64,000 nt of DNA. Origin: Oopsacas minuta. Its lineage: Eukaryota; Porifera; Hexactinellida; Lyssacinosida; Leucopsacidae. The notes under the pieces are model-generated. The model was not told where the DNA came from and did not search any database. It worked only from the letters and a program-made list of their open reading frames with translations. Of the stretch, positions 28,750 to 37,220 are shown in pieces (within the stretch, counting starts at the first letter, position 1; each line of letters begins with the position of its first letter). The position numbers and the translations under genes are program-made. The stretch lies in contig JAKMXF010000144.1 in assembly GCA_024704765.1 (NCBI GenBank), positions 682,001 through 746,000 on the forward strand. The letters run 5' to 3'.

Positions 28750-30244
28750 CACATTATCCACGGAATACACATACAGTAATAATCATGACACATATATATA
28801 AGCCTTTTAAGCTTTTCAAGCTTTTAGTTTAGTTCTTAATAACTTTTTAATGTTAAGTTGAGTTACCTTTTGATTGCATTTCTAGTTATGTAGCGAGAAT
28901 GATGCCTATCTCTTTTATATTGGAAGTTGTATTATTCCATTTCGAATCTTAATATGTTTATGTTTCTTTTATTGCTGGTATTTACTTAATTTTAGTTTCT
29001 GAAACACTGAATACGTACACATGCTTAAGTAGAAAATTATTATTTTAATATTTATGAGTATAGCGCCTGAATTTTTGCGGCAATTTTTTGAGTTGCAGTT
29101 AATTTGAATTAGTATTGGATTATATTGGATAATAATTAAGGTTTCCATCAATACTATCTCTTCTACAAAGGCAAGGCGAATGTATTCAATGATCTCATGA
29201 CATACGTAATATCAAGATAGTCAACTGACTCGACTCTACTCATAAGTATTATTCCTCCTTAGCAGGTGAAATGTTTTACAAATAATTCTCTGAATTATCC
29301 ATAATGAGTGTAAGCAGCAATTTGTACTACAAATCAACTCCTGAATTTCTCAGTGAGCGAAGCCATCATTAATGAGAACATTAAAATTATGCAATAATGA
29401 TTCAACTCTAATCAATCATTTACAGTTCAATCTTCAATTTTCTTTCCTTCTAATTAAAATTATTTGATTTTGTATCAGTGATTAATTATTTATTACAATC
29501 AATAATTCTTTACAAATATACGCACAACTCTTAAATATCTGCATTCGCTCCAAAACCAATGAATACTAAATGGTGTATATATTGTTATTTTGCTAATAGC
29601 ACTGCTTCGACAATCTAGGTTCTTATCCAAATTTGTCCCCTAATATTATCCATATTGGAATATTGTAATCTGTTTAGACTAGTGTTGGTAATTTTTATGG
29701 TCAATAACATGTGACTATTATCATCGACTCATCGTTCTATGCTACGAGTACAAAATTCTCATATCGTATATGAACTGTTAATAGATATAGAATTTGTCCT
29801 AATAATTTCAACTACTGTATCAACAACCCGAAATTTCTGATTATCCTACCGTAAAATGTTTCTTCATTTCTTGAACTATGCACTTACATATTCAATGATC
29901 ATTGGTTAATAATTGAATTTTAATGTTATTATAACGACTGAGCAAACTAACCATTTTACAATGTACACACATCATTGATTTCACAGATATAGATAGGAAT
30001 ATAGCCATTTAATAATTATTTCTTATTAACAGTATATCTATGTATTAAACTGTGAATAATTCTAGTATATTTGTGGATGAGAGAACCTCCAGAAAATACC
30101 ATACGTAGAATAGCATATGTAGCGTAGATATATAATTGTTATTTTTGTTGAAGTTATATTTCGTATTTTCTTCGTATTTCCTACCTCTTATTCCTATTTC
30201 TCCACGATAATTATTCACAAGTTGTTTACCATCAGTTAGATATT
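28750..30244. other. 1.5-kb gap, TFAP4 to SMIM15-like
   Basis: AT-rich with no supported gene. Repeated TTAAGCTTTT/AAGCTTTT words after 28800 probably belong to the TFAP4 3' UTR. No element with clear inverted ends was found. Confidence 0.4.
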
Positions 30245-30661
30245 ATGGGAGATCTTCCTTCAATGATTTCAGATGAAGTTTTGCTTAATGCAACTAATCT
30301 ATATTTTTCCTTTTTACCTGAATGGTGTAAGACATATCTTGTCTATCTCTTACAAATGGTAATCAAAGATCCTTACGGATTCATCAAGAGTGTATTTATA
30401 TTACTTTTGCCTCTATTTCTTCTGAGTGCTATATGTTCCTACTTTCTATTGAAGGAAATGAAGAAAGATGAAGTGAAACAGAAAAACCGAGATAAGATCA
30501 AGCAACGTGCTCAAAAGGTAATGAATAAAGATAAAGATAAAACTAGCGAAAAGAAATCTCCTACTTCTAATTCTCCTCCTATCTCTACTCCTATCTCTAC
30601 TTCTCCATCTACTTCTGCTTCTCCTGGAAAGTCAAAGAAGTCCAAGAAAAAGAATAATTAA
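30245..30661 (+). CDS. SMIM15-like small membrane protein
   Basis: 138 residues. The core KDPYGFIKSVFILLLPLFLL corresponds to human SMIM15 ([20 protein letters not shown]). It is one transmembrane helix followed by a charged segment with KQRAQKVMNKDK, like the Lys-rich tail of SMIM15. There is a longer N-terminus (~38 residues) and an appended Ser/Pro/Lys-rich end (SPGKSKKSKKKNN) not seen in the 74-residue human protein. The function is unknown in any species; one membrane span is the only safe prediction. Convergent with GRAMD4 downstream, 240 bp apart. Confidence 0.75.
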   Translation: MGDLPSMISDEVLLNATNLYFSFLPEWCKTYLVYLLQMVIKDPYGFIKSVFILLLPLFLLSAICSYFLLKEMKKDEVKQKNRDKIKQRAQKVMNKDKDKTSEKKSPTSNSPPISTPISTSPSTSASPGKSKKSKKKNN

Positions 30662-30900
30662 ATTTAGAATTATACTTTGTGTGAATGCTTTAGATTTATA
30701 GTACTTTGATCACAGAAAATAATTACCTGAACAATAAACAGTCAATTCTCGTTAAATCCAAGCCGAACTCCCAGCCTATATACTTCTATATATTTTGTAT
30801 TAATAAGGAATAGTTAGGGACGAATGGAAATAATTCAAATTATTATTTACATTTAAAAGTACAAACAAACGTCTATAGGGAGTAATGAATATAATAATGT

Positions 30901-32700
30901 TCATATTTCTTCGTGTCTTATTGCCCATTCATGGCCTCTACTCAGTCCAGTTTCAATTATGTCTTGAAACGAGCCATCTCTGTTGAAAATTGCCGCGAAT
31001 AGATAGCTCTTCTCCTCTTTCATAAACACTTCAATTGACATTCCACTTCCTGGCAATATCTGGAAAGGTTTCGCTTTACTCACAGCCTGTATTTTCTTCA
31101 GTTCAATCTTCAGTCTGTCGTTACTGCTAGCTGCCCTACTCTCAAAACATAGATAATTTGTTGTGAGGTATAGCTTCCCTGATTTGTAACCACTCAATAG
31201 ATTACCTCTGTTCATAAGATTAGCTCGTTTGCCATGGACCCAACCATCTATGATCTTCTCTTTCGTTGTTAATCCAAACTTCATCAGAACATGTCTTTCT
31301 TTCGCTTCGTTTTGAGCAGAATTGCGGTTTTCCTCACCATCAATTTCCTGAGGAAGTTGCCCAACTGGATTTGTTCCCTGAATCTGATTCAAACTTTCAT
31401 TAGTTGGTAGCATGCTCCATAGCTTTCCTATGCTGTCATATTTATCCTTTACTCTTGGATACTTCTTGTAAGCCGGCGAAATTAGAAATAACTTTACTCC
31501 AATGAGCAAACCAACTATTCGCCATAGAATGGAGGTAGGTATGAACGTGCTGGCTATCAATAGTACCCAAAGGAAGCGATATACTTTCTTAGTTACCATG
31601 GGAATTCGCCACATCATCAAGTTATTAACTTTCTCCAAACCATCAGCAATACTACCAGTTAAACTCTGTACTTTAAGTAGAATGACACGCGCCATGGCGA
31701 CCTTATCCACCCAATTTTTCTCATCCTTCCCTTTCGGTTCCTCTTCTTCTTCATCACTGAATATACTGAATCTGTTAGCTAATCCTGTCACGATAATATA
31801 GCCTACACTAAGACGCCATATCATGAATATTAGCAGTACTTGTATGGTATAGCCAGTGTATGCACTGATCATGTATAGAAGGAATATTACAAGTGTTTCT
31901 GCTCGTTTATTCCAGTATAGGACCTTGTTGATACTCTCACCAGTTCTTGTATAAGGCTTAATTGCTTTGGATAATCGTCCAATATTCTCACTCAATAGAG
32001 ACGGTGCGAATGTCTCCTCCTTCTGTTCCTCACCTAAATCTTCGTTCTCTTCAACATAGAAGTCACTCAGGAAATTCCAGAAATAATTATTCAATCTCTT
32101 TGCGTAGGTCTTGTAAACATTCTTAGCTTTACCGATCTTCCCTAATTGTATTTCTTTCTCGTATTTCTTGTTTCTATCTTGTTCACACACAATGTTTTCA
32201 AAAGAAATATCACCACTCTTTACTTCTACAGTCTGCGCTGTCATTTTAGCACCAGATTGATTGGGTAGATTGAAAGTGCTAGAAGCACGGGAACGTCCTC
32301 TTTCAGCTGCTAGCTCATCCTTTAGTTTAGTGTTCTCTATCATAGATTCTTCTAGAGCAGATTGTAGCTGATTCATTTGTAGTTCGAAGGTTTCTCTCAC
32401 ACTCTTCTCTGAACTGATAGAAGAAGTTCTCTGGGAAGATTTTGAAAATTGAAAATCAAGAGTCTCGTCATCTTTCGTTTCACGAAAAGCAGGTCTTCTC
32501 TTTGTGATATATTCAGATGTTGAATCTAGGTTTAAGTCAATCTTCTTCTCAGGTGAAGCGATAACCTGAGATAGGAGGAACTCATGTTCCGGATCATCAT
32601 TGGGCATGAATGAGTCCATATAGTACTGATCTTCTCCATACATTTTAGCAATGAATAACACAATGTAAAGCTTATTTGACTTCTTAATTCTACTAGGCAT
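30901..32700 (-). CDS. GRAMD4: GRAMD4-like GRAM-domain membrane protein
   Basis: 599 residues. An acidic N-terminus precedes a coiled coil (FELQMNQLQSALEESMIENT). A conserved helical block has YFWNFLSDFYVE. Paired hydrophobic segments lie in the middle (LVIFLLYMISAYTGYTIQVL; YIIVTGL; FLWVLLIASTFIPTSILWRI). The GRAM domain is at about 470-580 (GKLYLTTNYLCFESRA, IELKKIQAVSKAKPFQILPG). The end, ETGLSRGHEWAIRHEE, is typical of GRAMD4. Vertebrate GRAMD4 (DIP) is an ER/mitochondria-associated protein that promotes cell death and regulates TLR9. The start used is the first ATG; MYGEDQYYMD, 19 codons later, is an alternative. Confidence 0.85.
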   Translation of the reverse strand: MPSRIKKSNKLYIVLFIAKMYGEDQYYMDSFMPNDDPEHEFLLSQVIASPEKKIDLNLDSTSEYITKRRPAFRETKDDETLDFQFSKSSQRTSSISSEKSVRETFELQMNQLQSALEESMIENTKLKDELAAERGRSRASSTFNLPNQSGAKMTAQTVEVKSGDISFENIVCEQDRNKKYEKEIQLGKIGKAKNVYKTYAKRLNNYFWNFLSDFYVEENEDLGEEQKEETFAPSLLSENIGRLSKAIKPYTRTGESINKVLYWNKRAETLVIFLLYMISAYTGYTIQVLLIFMIWRLSVGYIIVTGLANRFSIFSDEEEEEPKGKDEKNWVDKVAMARVILLKVQSLTGSIADGLEKVNNLMMWRIPMVTKKVYRFLWVLLIASTFIPTSILWRIVGLLIGVKLFLISPAYKKYPRVKDKYDSIGKLWSMLPTNESLNQIQGTNPVGQLPQEIDGEENRNSAQNEAKERHVLMKFGLTTKEKIIDGWVHGKRANLMNRGNLLSGYKSGKLYLTTNYLCFESRAASSNDRLKIELKKIQAVSKAKPFQILPGSGMSIEVFMKEEKSYLFAAIFNRDGSFQDIIETGLSRGHEWAIRHEEI

Positions 32701-33131
32701 ACACTAATTTTAATATATTAATTGATTAGCAGGTTGGGTTTCATTCTTAGCTCATCCTAAGCATTCTGTTATCGCTCAGCTTACGTATGTCCCGATTTAC
32801 AAAATGTATTTGTAGTTGCACCGTGCTGATAGGACAAGAGCTGCACGTCTCCCCAAAATTTTCCAACCCCGCTGCACTCGCTGCAAGCACTCCAGTAATA
32901 AGGAAAGTGTGAACTTTGGCTTAATTACAAACTAAATCACTATTATTATCCAGGAATTTTGCTTCTGAACTCACCTCGGAGTCACAATTTATAACTCGTA
33001 GACTATAATTGTTACAAGAATACTAATTAGTTGGAAGAACCTCAGTTTGTATTCATATTCAGAAACTTATCTGTAATATGAATCATAGTTATGTACGTCT
33101 TTGTTAGTTTAGATTAGCCACATCACTTATA
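32701..33131. other. divergent gap, GRAMD4 to COX20
   Basis: Holds two promoters. Nothing specific is recognised. Confidence 0.4.
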
Positions 33132-33416
33132 ATGTCAGAAGAGGGGGATAGAAAATGGTGGAGATTCGACGTCCTTCACACACCCTGTGCAAGAGATGGT
33201 CTGCTAGTTGGTATCAGTTGTGGGGTCGTTGTTGGTTTAGGTTACTTTTTGAAATATAAGATAATTACAAGGTCTGGAGATTGGGCTGTGGGTGTGTTTG
33301 CTGTATCCTCTGCTCTCTCGTTTATAGCTTGTCGCTCTAAGAGGTCTGTTAAGCAACAAGCTCTCAGAGATATAGCAGATTCAATTAACCAGCAAGGAGA
33401 AGATAAACCTCCATAG
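33132..33416 (+). CDS. COX20: COX20, cytochrome c oxidase assembly protein
   Basis: 94 residues. The start WWRFDVLHTPCARDGLLVGI matches the family core FDVxHxPCARDSxLxG. Two transmembrane helices follow (LVGISCGVVVGLGYFL; AVGVFAVSSALSFIAC) with a short charged tail. COX20 (FAM36A) is an inner mitochondrial membrane chaperone for COX2 during complex IV assembly. Length and topology agree with the animal protein (~118 residues). Confidence 0.88.
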   Translation: MSEEGDRKWWRFDVLHTPCARDGLLVGISCGVVVGLGYFLKYKIITRSGDWAVGVFAVSSALSFIACRSKRSVKQQALRDIADSINQQGEDKPP

Positions 33417-33685
33417 CAATTATATTTATTGAATATTTGATATTAAAATATTTGACATTTCATCAATTAGAACTTGCAGAGCTCTAAATTATACATAATA
33501 ATTTTACTCACAAAACCCAGCTTCCAGAATTAAGTAAATTAATTCAATCTTTCTCCATTCTCCAACATTATTTATGATATCAAACTCAATATACTTACAT
33601 TAGCAGTTAACTAATACACTCATTACTGTTATTATCGACAATTATAACCTGTATAATATTCTAGAATAGCTAAAATCTGCTACTT

Positions 33686-35296
33686 ATGGCTACCAAAGAT
33701 GCTACATTACCACTTCCCTCAACAGACATCCCAATCATCTGTCAACTAGACTCTACAGTACAGTTACTATGCAGCTTAGACAAATCTAGCAAAACAATAG
33801 AAATACCCAATATCATAACACCTAAGGTAGTCAAACTATCGCCTGAAGGGAAATATCTAGCTTGTATAGATAGTACAAAACTAACTCTATTCGCTTTATC
33901 AGATCATAAAGTACTGGTATCTCTTGACTTCACAAAACAACATATGTTAATACAAGAATTCCTATTCTCACCCAAATCAACATACCTAGCTACATACGAA
34001 CAGTACGCTGCTCACCACAGAGAGAGCAAACTGCAGAACGTTAAGATATTTAGGATAGAACCTCAGTTTGAACAAGTTATCGGATTTACACACACGCAAT
34101 CCTCAGAGAGATGGGAGCCTCAGTGGACGGATAATGAGAAGTTATTCGTTAAACAGACAATAGCTGGCCTCCTGTTCAGAAAGACAGAATGCTGGCATGA
34201 ACCTTTTAAAACATTTGAAATGCCTCATTTATTCTGTTTCCAAGTTGCGAAGACTTACACTAAAGTCCCACACTTTGCTGTGTTCGTCAAAGGATTTCAG
34301 AGCTCTCCCTGTTCCACTCGCATCTACCAACACCCCTTAACAGACTCACCAATTGTAACTAAAGCATTCTTCAACGCAGATTCTGCTACTCTTCACTGGA
34401 ATTATAACGGTACTGCTCTGCTAGTGATAGCCCATCTAGAAACCTCTGTTAATTATTACGGAGGCCAATCACTGTACTATCTTAATTTAGACGGTACAAC
34501 TTTAAACATAGAGTTAGACAAGAAAGGACCTGTGTATAGTGTAGATTGGCATCCAAGTAGAGACCATTTCGCAGTTGTGTACGGACTAATGCCGAGCAGT
34601 GCTCGGATATACAACCATAAGTGTCAGCCTATCATAACACTACCAAGTGTACATAGGAATGTAGTCAAGTATAATCCACAAGGTAATCTGTTATGTTTCG
34701 CAGGATTCGGTGGTCTCAAGGGATTGATGGAGTTCTGGGACGTTCGTGAGGAACGTCCTGTGCAGATAAGCGAGGCTGAAGCTAACGATACGACATATTG
34801 TCAGTGGTGTCCTGATGGAGAGAGGTTTCTGACTGCTACTCTATCTCCTCGACTCTTTGAAGGGAACGGGTTCAAAGTTTGGAACTTTAAAGGTGAACTA
34901 GTAGCCAAGTATAGTATTCCTGACAAGGAGCATCTGTGGTTAATTTCATGGCGTCCTACCCCTAATGTACTGCCTGGACCCTCTCTCCAAGGGGTGAAGG
35001 GGTCCTTTCTTGATCAAGAACCTGAGAACTATGTTCCTCCTAATCTCAGGAAGGCAGCTGTACCCTCAAAAGGTAAACAAACAGAAGTGAAGAAAAAAGA
35101 AGAAGCTAAACCTATTTTACAGAATTCAGGAGATGATGCTAGTACTAAGAAGATTTGTAATCTTAAGAGGAAATTAAAAGATATAGATAAGTTGAAACAG
35201 AGGAAGAATGAAGGTAAGAAACTGGAAGATAATCAGCTGGTTAAAATAGAATCTGAAGCTGGGATACGAGCTGAATTAGCTGCTCTAGAATTGTAA
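33686..35296 (+). CDS. EIF2A: Eukaryotic translation initiation factor 2A
   Basis: 536 residues, single exon. A WD-type beta-propeller occupies about 1-420 (KVVKLSPEGKYLA; VYSVDWHPSRDHFAVVYG; VVKYNPQGNLLCFAGFG, MEFWDV; TYCQWCPDGERFLTATLSPR). The signature ENYVPPNLRKAA follows, then a Lys/Glu-rich helical tail that contacts the ribosome (LKRKLKDIDKLKQRK). EIF2A is a monomeric Met-tRNAi-delivering factor used in alternative initiation, distinct from trimeric eIF2. Length is near the usual ~580. Confidence 0.95.
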   Translation: MATKDATLPLPSTDIPIICQLDSTVQLLCSLDKSSKTIEIPNIITPKVVKLSPEGKYLACIDSTKLTLFALSDHKVLVSLDFTKQHMLIQEFLFSPKSTYLATYEQYAAHHRESKLQNVKIFRIEPQFEQVIGFTHTQSSERWEPQWTDNEKLFVKQTIAGLLFRKTECWHEPFKTFEMPHLFCFQVAKTYTKVPHFAVFVKGFQSSPCSTRIYQHPLTDSPIVTKAFFNADSATLHWNYNGTALLVIAHLETSVNYYGGQSLYYLNLDGTTLNIELDKKGPVYSVDWHPSRDHFAVVYGLMPSSARIYNHKCQPIITLPSVHRNVVKYNPQGNLLCFAGFGGLKGLMEFWDVREERPVQISEAEANDTTYCQWCPDGERFLTATLSPRLFEGNGFKVWNFKGELVAKYSIPDKEHLWLISWRPTPNVLPGPSLQGVKGSFLDQEPENYVPPNLRKAAVPSKGKQTEVKKKEEAKPILQNSGDDASTKKICNLKRKLKDIDKLKQRKNEGKKLEDNQLVKIESEAGIRAELAALEL

Positions 35297-35799
35297 GTGT
35301 AATGTGCCAAAAGGTGCAGGTGTTACTTTACAAACTTCAAGGCGAATCTAGAACTGAATTAGCTGGGTAGCTGCTTATACATATTTGTATAGAAAAACAA
35401 AGCAGTTTGAAATACTAGAATATGTAGTTATATTAGTTGAATATTATTCACATACAATTTTACCATATTTTATAGAACCTTACTTCGCGCTTGATTGTAT
35501 GTAGTACAGATTATATATGGTGGAGTCTCTTAATAATGGACACATTGGGTATTGCCTTTTGTCTGTTGTAGGGAGACACACGTTTCTCGGAGATTGCTTA
35601 AGCATTAAATCATTTTCATTCCACGAACTGGTCTGTTCTATAAATGTTGTCCGATTTTCGGAGTGCTCGTTCGTTTTGGGAGACTTCACTGTAATTGATA
35701 ATATCCTCTGGTTAGCAATGCCCAAATTGACTGTTGTACAGATATTCGAGTGTATTACTTATAGAAAGGCTATTTTGGGTTAATCACACAGGAGACTAT
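35297..35799. other. gap, EIF2A to caspase relic
   Basis: The overlapping frames at 35480-35783 are antisense pairs with no known domain. An acceptor-like TCACACAG sits near 35790, just before caspase-like coding sequence begins. Confidence 0.4.
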
Positions 35800-37016
35800 T
35801 ATAGAATCTTTTGAAGACTTAAAGCTAATAACTCGAGATGTTATAACAAGTGTATATTGTACAGCTGCAAGTACACCATCATTTGAGTCTTGTAGTGATG
35901 TGTAAGAGTACGTAAATAGTTTAGAGAAGTCGCTTGGATTTAGTGAAATGGAATGGCAGTTAAATATAAGCAAACTGAACAAGTTTCTCAGTGCGGTCCT
36001 TAACACGGGCCAGTTTGATATACTCAAACTTGGATTTGCTAATTTAAATGAAGATTTATCCGAGTTAGCTAATGAAGAACAGTTATACATGCCTTCTATT
36101 GATTTAGATGAACTGAATGAAATGTCTGTATCGTCAGTAAGTCAAAATACAACATCGCTATTACTGATTCCCCATCTGTCCGTACACCTACAGAGACTAT
36201 TGCATACACTCCTCTAGTTAAAAGTATATACATTCCAACTACTGCCACTAATTGTAGCGAGGCAGCGCTAGACCTAATCAGATGTTATGATATTAATAAG
36301 GAAGGTTACAGAGGTATTTTGGCCAATAATTAATATATAACGTAATTACTCAATATATGATGTGAATGTTGGTGTTGAAGTGTTTGAGAATCTAAACTAC
36401 AAAGTTATAACATTTGATAATATAACAGCACATCCATTCATGACGTCATTAAACAGAATTAGAAATAAAATTGAATCAATGAACTCGGATTCGTTTATAC
36501 TTATTTTCTCCTCGCATGGTGATCCGAATAATGTAATGTTTGCAGATGGTAAGAGAATACCTCGTGAGAATATTATACTAGAATTCTTACCTACTTATTG
36601 CCCATCTCTTGTTGATAAACCCAAGCTATTCTTCTTCCAGAACTGTAGAGGGAGTAATACATTTGAGAATGAAGATATTGATGATACAGATTCGGTTATA
36701 CGTTCACATACAGTAGCTGCTGAGAATTAAGACTAGAGTACACCTACCAACTGATATTGTGCGTTTCTATGCTTCTACAGAAGGTAGTGTAGCATATAGG
36801 CTATCATCTGGTTTTATTTTCTTACAAGCTCTGTACGAGATACTAGAAGATGATACTCTTAATCGTGAATCATTGAATGAACTACAGTCAGATTTAGTTC
36901 GTAGAGTTACCAACTATTCACAAGAAATTCTTCAGAAGAGTAATAGGACAGGAGGACAGGTACCAGAGTTCAAGAGCTCTCTGGGTAAGAAGTACTATTT
37001 TAAACATCCATACTAA
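35800..37016 (+). pseudogene. caspase-like gene with several disruptions
   Basis: Caspase large-subunit landmarks: YRGILANN, FENLNYKVITFDN, the catalytic His in LIFSSHGD and the catalytic Cys in KPKLFFFQNCRG. The small subunit has LPTDIVRFYASTEGSVAYR and a C-terminal KYYFKHP. They are spread over three frames. Breaks seen: TAA at 35903-35905 inside the N-terminal helical prodomain; a frame change near 36136; a stop at 36331 right after ILANN, with loss of the segment that normally holds the substrate-binding Arg; and a frame change near 36728 between the large and small subunits. Introns could explain one break (GTAAGT at 36137), but the spliced frames I tried hit stops. The most likely reading is a decayed apoptotic/inflammatory cysteine protease. 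Both catalytic residues are still present. Confidence 0.7.
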
Positions 37017-37111
37017 CAATGGAGAATTAGTATATTAAGCACTGATGTATGTACTGTTCTATGAACTCGATTTTACTTCTTCATCACTTGTGTTATTTGT
37101 ATTGGCCATGC

Positions 37112-37190
37112 TATTAGAACTCGGATAAGACATTACAAACCAGTTCAGAAACAAAAATTGGTACGTACGTGCTATCCGAGCTCTACTGTA
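37112..37190. repeat. pogo-like MITE (family B), left end worn
   Basis: The left end, ATTAGAACTCGGATAAG, pairs with the right end, whose reverse complement is TACAGTAGAGCTCGGATAGC. It lies immediately upstream of the first mu-crystallin ATGs, so it may sit in that gene's promoter or 5' UTR. Confidence 0.65.
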
Positions 37191-37220
37191 CAATATATAT
37201 ATATTTATTACGTAATACGT

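Noticed and set aside
36137-36194. GTAAGT...CTACAG as an intron in the caspase relic
   Set aside because: Joining the flanks leads straight to a stop, so it does not rescue the frame.
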